Part shown: positions 1 through 5,585 of the stretch, in pieces
How positions within the stretch are numbered: position 1 is the first letter of the stretch
Layout of the letters: each line of letters opens with the position of its first letter
Source: Candidatus Omnitrophota bacterium
GTDB taxonomy: Bacteria; Omnitrophota; Gorgyraeia; Gygaellales; Profunditerraquicolaceae
DNA: 9,497 nucleotides
Reading direction: 5' to 3'
NCBI GenBank assembly: GCA_028715095.1
Contig: JAQUSM010000030.1
Location: forward strand, 1-9,497
The notes under the pieces: generated by a model
Told to the model about the DNA's origin: nothing
The model's database searches: none
The model's input: only the letters and a program-made list of their open reading frames with translations
Translations under genes and position numbers: made by a program

Positions 1-2
1 CG

Positions 3-2006
3 CGGAATTTCTCCTTTAACTCCCCTTATGGGGCATGCCCTGAATGTAATGGTTTAGGCACTAAACTTGAATTTGACCCGGACCTGATTATCCCGGATAA
101 AAATAAAAGCATTAATGCCGGAGCCATAGATCCCTGGAAGCGGGGAGGCAGAGGTTATATCCTTTATTATCGCTGGTTAATAAGGGAGCTAAGCCATCGT
201 TTAAATTTTTCCCTGGATGAGCCTTTTAAGGAGCTGCCCAAACCTATACAAAAAGCAATTCTTTATGGCTCGGATGAAGTGATCGGCAGCAAACCGTTTG
301 AAGGGGTTATCCCGAATTTAGAAAGGCTCTTCCGCAAGACAGACAGTGATTATCTGAAAGAAGAAATAAGCAAGTTTATGTCCAGCCTTTACTGCCCGGC
401 ATGCAAAGGCGCCAGGCTTAAACCGGAAAGTCTATCCGTGAGGATTGACCAAAAGAATATCCGGGAGATAACCCTCATGTCCATAAAAGAAGCGATAGAT
501 TTCTTTTCCGGGGTGAAGTTAACGCAGAAAGAGAAATTAGTCAGCTACCAGGCATTAAAAGAAATAACCCGGAAATTGAAGTTTTGCGTTGATGTCGGCC
601 TGGATTATTTAACTCTGGACCGCAAGAGCGCGACTTTATCCGGCGGGGAGGCGCAGAGAATACGCCTGGCTACGCAGGTTGGTTCCGGCCTGGTGGGGGT
701 TTTATATGTTTTGGATGAGCCCAGCATTGGTTTACACCAGAGAGATAATGAAAAACTGCTGGCTACCTTAAAGGCCCTGCGGGATTTAGGCAACACTCTT
801 GTGGTTGTCGAACATGACGAGTCTACTATTTTAAGCGCGGATCATATCGTGGATTTAGGCCCCGGGGCAGGCAGGCATGGAGGCAAGGTTGTTTTCTCCG
901 GTAATAAAGAGGAGCTTTTAAAAAGCCAGGATTCCCTAACCGCAAAATATATCCGCAAGGAACTTTCTATCCAGGCACCTGTAAATAGACGGCCCTGGCG
1001 GGATAAGAAATGTATTGAGATAAAAGGGGCCTCTGAACATAATCTCAAGAATATCGATTTACGCTTTCCTTTAGGTACACTTATTTGCGTAACCGGCGTA
1101 TCTGGTTCGGGTAAATCTACTTTGATTACGGATATACTTTATCCTGCTTTGGCTCAGAAGATATATAAATCCAGGGTAAAGCCCGGGGCATTTAAATCTA
1201 TCAACGGCACCCAGGAGGTTGACCAGGTAATTGTTGTTGACCAGCAGCCGATCGGCAGGACGCCTCGGTCAAATCCGGCAACTTACACCGGCGTGTTTAC
1301 GCATATAAGGGATTTATTCGCCCAGCTCCCGGAGGCGCGCCAAAGGGGTTATAAGCCGGGGAGATTTTCATTTAATGTTAAAGGCGGCCGCTGCGAAGCC
1401 TGCGGCGGCGACGGGATAAAAAAGATTGAGATGCACTTTCTTCCCGATGTTTATGTAAAGTGCGAGTTGTGCAGGGGATTAAGGTTCAATAACGCGACTT
1501 TAGATGTGAAATACAAGGGCAGGTCTATAGCCGATGTCCTGGAGATGACCGTTGAGGAGGGCCTGGAATTATTCAACAATATCCCGAGGATAAGAAACAC
1601 CTTTGAATATTTAAATAATGTCGGATTAGGTTATATCCAGTTGGGCCAGAGTGCTACTACTCTTTCCGGAGGGGAGGCGCAGAGGATTAAGCTTTCTTCG
1701 GAATTATGCAAGCGCTCAACCGGCAGGACCCTTTATCTTCTGGATGAGCCGACTACCGGCCTGCATTTTGCCGACGTATCCAGGTTGATATCCGTGCTGC
1801 AGAAGTTAGTTGAGCGGCACAATACTGTTGTGGTAGTTGAGCATAATTTAGATGTAATCAAATGCGCTGATTTTATTATTGACCTGGGGCCGGAAGGCGG
1901 GGATAAAGGGGGACAGCTTCTTGGCTCCTGCAGCCCGGAAGAACTGGTTAAAATAGATAAATCTTTTACCGGCAAGTTCCTTAAGGAAGCTTTGAGAGGA
2001 AAATGA
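3..2006 (+). CDS. uvrA: UvrA, excinuclease ABC subunit A (5' end outside window)
   Basis: Damage-sensing ATPase of nucleotide excision repair: a UvrA dimer loads UvrB onto damaged DNA. The frame is open from base 3 (667 residues here; full UvrA is about 940), so roughly 270 N-terminal residues, including the first Walker A, are missing. Visible in fragment numbering: the second Cys pair of the first zinc finger (SPYGACPEC, C12/C15); a further CPAC pair near 131-134; first ABC signature LSGGEAQRIRLA from 212; first Walker B VLDEPSIGLH with Asp238; second Walker A GVSGSGKST from 365; C-terminal zinc finger C464-x2-C467-x19-C487-x2-C490; second signature LSGGEAQRIKLS from 554; second Walker B LLDEPTTGLH with Asp581. 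All motifs are intact, so the gene looks functional. The ATG at 279 is internal, not the start. The stop overlaps the next gene by 4 bp (ATGA), implying translational coupling. Identification is secure from these motifs. Confidence 0.97.
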   Translation, partial: RNFSFNSPYGACPECNGLGTKLEFDPDLIIPDKNKSINAGAIDPWKRGGRGYILYYRWLIRELSHRLNFSLDEPFKELPKPIQKAILYGSDEVIGSKPFEGVIPNLERLFRKTDSDYLKEEISKFMSSLYCPACKGARLKPESLSVRIDQKNIREITLMSIKEAIDFFSGVKLTQKEKLVSYQALKEITRKLKFCVDVGLDYLTLDRKSATLSGGEAQRIRLATQVGSGLVGVLYVLDEPSIGLHQRDNEKLLATLKALRDLGNTLVVVEHDESTILSADHIVDLGPGAGRHGGKVVFSGNKEELLKSQDSLTAKYIRKELSIQAPVNRRPWRDKKCIEIKGASEHNLKNIDLRFPLGTLICVTGVSGSGKSTLITDILYPALAQKIYKSRVKPGAFKSINGTQEVDQVIVVDQQPIGRTPRSNPATYTGVFTHIRDLFAQLPEARQRGYKPGRFSFNVKGGRCEACGGDGIKKIEMHFLPDVYVKCELCRGLRFNNATLDVKYKGRSIADVLEMTVEEGLELFNNIPRIRNTFEYLNNVGLGYIQLGQSATTLSGGEAQRIKLSSELCKRSTGRTLYLLDEPTTGLHFADVSRLISVLQKLVERHNTVVVVEHNLDVIKCADFIIDLGPEGGDKGGQLLGSCSPEELVKIDKSFTGKFLKEALRGK

Positions 2007-4474
2007 AAAAAGCGATAACCTGCGCGTTAATCTTAACCTTATTTCTAACGTCTTTTGCTTTTGCCCAGGAAAGCCCTAAGGAAACAGAGCTGCTTTTTAT
2101 GGCCAAGAAAGCCTATGAAGATGGTTTTTATGAAGTTGCCCTGGGCATGCTGGATAAGTTCGGCAAGGATTTCCCGGATTCTGCAAAGGCAGGAGAAGCC
2201 CGCCTTTTGGCAGGGCAGAGTTATTTTAATCTGGGCCGTTATATGGAGGCATTGACTACTCTTGAGGCATTACTGGTTGAGCCTAAAGCCGCCAGTCTTA
2301 AGGATGCTATTTATTTTTGGCTGGCGGAGCTGCATTTTAAAGCCAATAACTTTGATAAAGCCGTTGTCTTTTATCAGAAGTTGATCAATGATTTCCCGTC
2401 TTCATCCTATGCCCCCTTGGCGTATTATTCATTGGGGTGGTCATTTTCGTACCTGGGTAAATACAGCCAGGCTTTGGAGAGCTTAAAGAAACTGCTGGAT
2501 AAGTTCCCTAACGAACCTCAGAGCAAGGATGCCGCTTTTAAATTGATTGAGTGTTTATATAATCTTAAAGAGTACTCTGAATTAAAGGACAAGGTTAAAT
2601 CTGTGCTTAAGCTTTATGCAAACGATACACTCCGCCTGCCGTATCTGTATTTTTATCTGGCAGAGTCCGAGTATTATATGGATAATTTTAATGATTCCGC
2701 CAGGGACTACCTTAAATCAGCGCAGGCCTTTAAGGATGAATTAGCCAGGGCTTTGGCAAGATTGGGCCTGGCCTGGTCTTATCTTAAGCTCAGGAAATAT
2801 GATGAAGCTGAAGAGGTTTTTGCTGATATTAGAAAGGATACCCTGGACCGCAAGAGCCTGGATATCCTTATCCTGGGGCAGGCAGTATTAATGTCGCAGT
2901 CCAACCGGGTTTATGAAGCAAAGAAACTGTATCAACAGCTTATTGATGCCAGTGAGGATCCTTTGATACGCCTTCAGGCATATATAGGTAAGGCGGATGC
3001 GTTTTATAATTTAGCCGAGTATGCCCAGGCGGTCAAGGCATATGAAGAAGGGCTTAAGGATATAGCTAAAACAGGAAAGCAAATTAACGGCTCAACTGAA
3101 TTGCTTGCCAAGTTACGTTATAATTTAGGCAGGGCGTATATAAAAGAAGGAGCGGTTAAACCCGGGATAGCCCTGTTTGAAGATATAGCCGGAGAAAGTA
3201 TTGACCCGGATACGAAGGTTAACGCGCTTTGCCAGATAGCTGATGCTTATCAGGATACGGGAGATTACCTGAAAGCTGAAGAGATATACGCCAGGATCTT
3301 AAAACAATTCCCCGATTCATCTTTTGCTGATTACGCGTTATACCAGGCCGGGCTTTCGCAGCTTAAAAGATTGGATTACTCCTCTGCGATTGCTTCATTT
3401 AAACTTCTGCCAAAAAATTATCCGCAGTCAAAATTCCTGGAAGAAGCGGCCTATTCTTTGGGAGCTGCTTATTTTCAAAAGAAAGATTACGCTTTGAGCT
3501 CTGAAGTTCTAAACAGGTTCAGGGATGAGTTTAAGGATAGCCGGCTCTCCGGACAGGCCATTTTTATGCTGGGGTTGGGCCTTCTTAATTCAGGGAAAAC
3601 CGATGAAGCGCTCAATATTTTCAAGGATATCTCCAGGCAATATTCCAAGGAAAGCGAATTAATGCAGAAAGCCGAATATGAAATTGCCGATTGTTATTAC
3701 AAGCTAGGTAGGGAGAAAGAGGCCCTCGGCCAGTTCAAGCTCTTGCGCGCTAAATACCCTGATTCAAAGATTACCCCGGAGATTATGTGGTGGCTGGGGC
3801 AGTATTATTACCGCCTGAATGATTTAAGCCTCGCCGCCAGGTATTTTAGCTCTTTGGCGAAAGAATACCCGGACAACAGCTTAGCCGGGGATGCCTTATA
3901 TGCTTTAGGTTTAGTTTTTAGGGATGAAAACAAGCTTGATCAGGCAGTTGATAATTTTAAAATGGCGGCTGACTTTAAAGAAGGAGAATCAAAGAATGAA
4001 GCTGCTTTGGCCATAGCGGACATTTATGCCCAGGAGGGAAGAACCGAAGAGGCAATTAACCAATACAAGCAGGTTATCAAAGTTTCTCCTGATTTAGGCA
4101 GCCTGCTTTTCCCCAGGATAGCTAAATGTTACTACAAGCTGCAGGATTATGATCAGGCGAAGCTGTTTTATCAAAAGGCTTTGGAGCTGATTGAGATTAA
4201 GGATGCCGGAGATATCCAGTTTAGTTTAGCCGAGGTATATGAGGCTAAGAATGAACTGGATCCGGCAATCGAAACTTATCTTAAAATAGCCGAAACCTAT
4301 AGCGATAATGCGCAGTTGTCAGCCCGCGCGCTTTTACGCGCCGCCAAGCTTTACGAAGACAAGGATGATTTTAGGAGAGCTTTAGATATATACGGGAAAA
4401 TCGCCCGGAATAAAACTGAAGAATCGAAGTTCGCCCAGGAGAGAATCGAAGGGATTAAAGCGAATATCAAATAA
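2003..4474 (+). CDS. Exported TPR-repeat protein, about 20 repeats
   Basis: An 823-residue protein with a clear Sec signal peptide (MKK start, hydrophobic core, likely signal peptidase I cut after Ala21 in FAFA/QES). There is no lipobox Cys, so it is probably periplasmic or loosely envelope-associated. The rest is a nearly continuous array of roughly 20-21 tetratricopeptide repeats, recognisable by the recurring pattern of LG/A-x-x-Y near the first helix and A-x-x-x-F/Y-x-x-L-x-x-x-(F/Y)P in the second; many units end in FPDS/YPDS-like turns as in YbgF/BamD-type repeats. No catalytic domain is visible, so it is most likely a protein-protein interaction scaffold; its partner cannot be read from sequence. 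The start ATG follows a GAGAGGA ribosome site (1994-2000) and overlaps the uvrA stop, so it is probably co-transcribed with uvrA, though the two functions are not obviously linked. No terminator is visible after it. Confidence 0.85.
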   Translation: MKKAITCALILTLFLTSFAFAQESPKETELLFMAKKAYEDGFYEVALGMLDKFGKDFPDSAKAGEARLLAGQSYFNLGRYMEALTTLEALLVEPKAASLKDAIYFWLAELHFKANNFDKAVVFYQKLINDFPSSSYAPLAYYSLGWSFSYLGKYSQALESLKKLLDKFPNEPQSKDAAFKLIECLYNLKEYSELKDKVKSVLKLYANDTLRLPYLYFYLAESEYYMDNFNDSARDYLKSAQAFKDELARALARLGLAWSYLKLRKYDEAEEVFADIRKDTLDRKSLDILILGQAVLMSQSNRVYEAKKLYQQLIDASEDPLIRLQAYIGKADAFYNLAEYAQAVKAYEEGLKDIAKTGKQINGSTELLAKLRYNLGRAYIKEGAVKPGIALFEDIAGESIDPDTKVNALCQIADAYQDTGDYLKAEEIYARILKQFPDSSFADYALYQAGLSQLKRLDYSSAIASFKLLPKNYPQSKFLEEAAYSLGAAYFQKKDYALSSEVLNRFRDEFKDSRLSGQAIFMLGLGLLNSGKTDEALNIFKDISRQYSKESELMQKAEYEIADCYYKLGREKEALGQFKLLRAKYPDSKITPEIMWWLGQYYYRLNDLSLAARYFSSLAKEYPDNSLAGDALYALGLVFRDENKLDQAVDNFKMAADFKEGESKNEAALAIADIYAQEGRTEEAINQYKQVIKVSPDLGSLLFPRIAKCYYKLQDYDQAKLFYQKALELIEIKDAGDIQFSLAEVYEAKNELDPAIETYLKIAETYSDNAQLSARALLRAAKLYEDKDDFRRALDIYGKIARNKTEESKFAQERIEGIKANIK

Positions 4475-4479
4475 AGTAG

Positions 4480-4507
4480 TTGACTTATCCTGGTTTATTT
4501 ATAAAAT
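4480..4507 (+). promoter_or_regulatory. Sigma70-like promoter for the winged-helix/pseudopilin pair
   Basis: TTGACT (4480-4485), a 16-base spacer and TAAAAT (4502-4507) match the -35 and -10 consensus at 5 of 6 positions each. It starts 6 bases after the TPR gene's stop codon and would initiate near 4514, giving a leader of about 37 nt before the ATG at 4551. This suggests the small-regulator/pseudopilin pair is transcribed separately from uvrA-TPR. Prediction from consensus only. Confidence 0.6.
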
Positions 4508-4518
4508 ACATCTATAAC

Positions 4519-4532
4519 CTACCAGCCGGTAG
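4519..4532. repeat. Small inverted repeat in the leader of the winged-helix gene
   Basis: CTACC-AGCC-GGTAG: a perfect 5-bp stem with a 4-base centre. It lies between the predicted transcription start (~4514) and the Shine-Dalgarno sequence (4538-4545). It could be an operator overlapping the initially transcribed bases or a short leader hairpin near the ribosome site. No U-tract follows, so it is not a terminator. A 5-bp stem can occur by chance. Confidence 0.35.
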
Positions 4533-4537
4533 CAAAT

Positions 4538-4545
4538 GGAGGAGG
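4538..4545 (+). promoter_or_regulatory. Ribosome binding site deciding the start at 4551
   Basis: GGAGGAGG is a strong Shine-Dalgarno sequence 5 bases upstream of the ATG at 4551. An in-frame ATG at 4536 overlaps this site and has no purine-rich site of its own, so 4551 is the better start. Confidence 0.75.
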
Positions 4546-4550
4546 AAAAA

Positions 4551-4757
4551 ATGATAATTGAAATCGGTATTGTTGCAGGCGAAATATGGCATTACCTGGA
4601 TCAGCACGGGGAGGTCAATTTTTCTGTTTTAGTCAAGGAGATTGAACGTAACCCTGATTATGTATTGATGAGCTTAGGCTGGCTTGCCCGTGAAGGACAC
4701 GTTATCTTAGTTAAAATCAACAATGATTACCGCATTTCTTTAAGGAAAGATGCCTGA
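4551..4757 (+). CDS. Small winged helix-turn-helix protein (DUF2582-like)
   Basis: A 68-residue protein that is a single winged-helix domain. The pattern IGIVAGEIWHYLDQHGEV, followed by a short helix pair, MSLGWLAREGHV and the strand pair VILVKINNDYRISL, resembles the DUF2582 winged-helix family (PF10771), whose members are about this size and have the GWLARE-type recognition helix. Family function is not well established; a DNA-binding or adaptor role is inferred from the fold. The start at 4551 is chosen because GGAGGAGG precedes it; starting at 4536 would add MEEEK. The 3' end overlaps the pseudopilin gene by 8 bp, so the two are likely translated from one message, from the promoter at 4480-4507. 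A link to pilus regulation is inference from position only. Confidence 0.8.
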   Translation: MIIEIGIVAGEIWHYLDQHGEVNFSVLVKEIERNPDYVLMSLGWLAREGHVILVKINNDYRISLRKDA

Positions 4758-5157
4758 TCTTAGAAGAAAAGGGGTGCTTCTTTTTATTGTCCTGGTAACT
4801 ATAATCTTAGTTGCTATCCTGTGTACTGTTATATTAAGAATTATACTTAGCCAATCTCGTTTAAGCCACCATCAGATAAGCCGGATTCAGGGTCAGTATG
4901 TTGCCAGGGCTGGTATGGTTTATGCGTTAGAAATGCTCAGAAACAATGTCTGGACCTATTCCCCGGCTAATTCCTGCCCTAATCCTGCTGGTTGTGTAGT
5001 TTCCGACCCCAATTTCCCCTCTTCAATAGTGGGCCGGCAGTTTCGTATTATTTTCTGTCCATCCGGTTCAACCTGTAATTCCGCTCTTTGTTCTCCTCCG
5101 AGCGGCTCTACCTTTTGCATCAATTCCACAGCTGTCTTCACATATACTAACCCATAA
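4750..5157 (+). CDS. Short PilX/GspK-like minor pseudopilin
   Basis: A 135-residue protein with a class III (prepilin peptidase) type N-terminus: a basic leader MPDLRRKG, then the hydrophobic helix VLLFIVLVTIILVAILC. Likely cleavage is after Gly8; the mature +5 residue is Ile, not Glu, as in PilX/GspK-type minor subunits that act at the filament tip. The pattern QGQYVARAGMVYALEMLRN after the helix is typical of the PilX N-terminal region. The C-terminal part has six cysteines (76, 82, 103, 109, 114, 123), enough for three disulfides. It is shorter than usual (PilX commonly longer, GspK about 300 residues), so it may be a reduced form or lack its C-terminal part, although I see no frameshifted remainder downstream. 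The start follows an AAGGAAAG site and overlaps the winged-helix gene. The pilus operon begins 236 bp downstream. PilX is preferred over GspK because of size. Confidence 0.7.
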   Translation: MPDLRRKGVLLFIVLVTIILVAILCTVILRIILSQSRLSHHQISRIQGQYVARAGMVYALEMLRNNVWTYSPANSCPNPAGCVVSDPNFPSSIVGRQFRIIFCPSGSTCNSALCSPPSGSTFCINSTAVFTYTNP

Positions 5158-5216
5158 TTTTTAGAAACCACCGTATCATCCTATCCTTCCTGCATCCTGT
5201 ATGAACTTCTGTCAAT

Positions 5217-5238
5217 ATAAGTAACATTAAGTAAGTTT
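5217..5238. repeat. 22-bp phased direct-repeat element, copy 1
   Basis: Contains TAAGTAAC (5218-5225) and TAAGTAAGT (5228-5236), two units exactly 10 bp apart. The 22 bp match 5291-5312 at 19 of 22 positions; the three mismatches are consecutive, in the middle. Lies in the AT-rich region between the pseudopilin gene and the pilus operon. Candidate protein-binding site; the binding factor is unknown. Confidence 0.6.
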
Positions 5239-5290
5239 GTTATATTAAACAATAAAGAGAGTAAATTGTTACCCGACGGCAATATCCTCC

Positions 5291-5312
5291 ATAAGTAAGT
5301 CTAAGTAAGTTT
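5291..5312. repeat. 22-bp phased direct-repeat element, copy 2
   Basis: Two exact TAAGTAAGT units (5292-5300 and 5302-5310) 10 bp apart, followed by TT as in copy 1. It is offset from copy 1 by 74 bp, close to seven helical turns, and ends 14 bp before the -35 box at 5327. That position suits an activator, or a repressor acting from upstream; binding is inferred, not shown. A weaker CAAGTAAA occurs at 5383-5390, just before the HTH start codon. Confidence 0.65.
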
Positions 5313-5326
5313 ATATAAAAAAACAC

Positions 5327-5355
5327 TTGACAAAAGATATCCATTATGTTTTAAT
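5327..5355 (+). promoter_or_regulatory. Strong extended -10 promoter of the HTH-pilus operon
   Basis: TTGACA (5327-5332, perfect -35), a 17-base spacer and TTTAAT (5350-5355, 5 of 6), with TGT immediately upstream of the -10 (5347-5349) as an extended -10 motif. Initiation is expected near 5362, about 32 bases before the HTH start codon. This is the best promoter-like sequence I found and probably drives the operon from 5394 onward. Confidence 0.75.
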
Positions 5356-5393
5356 TAAATCCACAGTAATTTAAGGGTAAAACAAGTAAAACT

Positions 5394-5585
5394 ATGTCAA
5401 GACTGATAGATATTGATGAATTAGCGGAATACCTCAAATTAAAGAAGCAGACTATCTATAACTGGCTTAACCAGGGCAAGATCTCTGGAATCAAGGTAGG
5501 TGGAGTTTGGAGGTTTGACCGCCGCGATATCGATAGCTGGTTAAGGAGCAAGAAACGAACCAATACTTCAGGAGAACAGGTATGA
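5394..5585 (+). CDS. Excisionase/MerR-like HTH DNA-binding protein
   Basis: A 63-residue protein that is one winged HTH domain of the HTH_17 (PF12728) excisionase family. Residues 3-53 hold the full pattern: IDELAEYLKLKKQTIYNWLN (two-helix HTH), QGKISGIKVGGVWRF (wing) and DRRDIDSWL (last helix). A short charged tail follows. No effector-binding or recombinase domain is present and no integrase gene is nearby, so a transcription-factor role is more likely than excision. The start has only a weak ribosome site (AAGGG at 5373-5377 is 16 bases away), but no alternative start exists: an in-frame stop lies at 5367-5369. The stop overlaps the PilM-PilN start by 4 bp, so synthesis of regulator and machine is coupled. 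It may bind the TAAGTAAG repeats upstream and autoregulate the operon; this is inference. Confidence 0.82.
   Translation: MSRLIDIDELAEYLKLKKQTIYNWLNQGKISGIKVGGVWRFDRRDIDSWLRSKKRTNTSGEQV

Noticed and set aside
279..2006. A uvrA start at the ATG at 279.
   Set aside because: The frame is open back to base 3 and the upstream residues (RNFSFNSPYGACPECNGLG) are clear UvrA zinc-finger sequence, so 279 is an internal Met.
2055..2255. Second + strand open frame inside the TPR gene.
   Set aside because: Out-of-frame shadow of the signal-peptide/TPR coding region, with no ribosome site or recognisable domain.
4536..4757. Longer start (ATG 4536) for the winged-helix gene.
   Set aside because: It overlaps the GGAGGAGG ribosome site that serves the ATG at 4551, has no site of its own, and adds only MEEEK.
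5265..5283. Hairpin ATTG...CAAT as a terminator between the pseudopilin gene and the operon.
   Set aside because: Only a 4-bp stem around an 11-base loop, AT-rich, with no U-tract. I see no convincing terminator anywhere in the window.
5218..5310. CRISPR-like array from the TAAGTAAGT repeats.
   Set aside because: The units are 9 bp with 1-bp or 3-bp gaps inside pairs and a single 52-bp gap between pairs; no array structure and no cas genes. An operator-like site fits better.
5394..5585. Excisionase of a prophage or integrative element.
   Set aside because: The fold is excisionase-like, but no integrase, attachment-site repeats or phage genes are visible and it is coupled to pilus genes; a local regulator is more economical.
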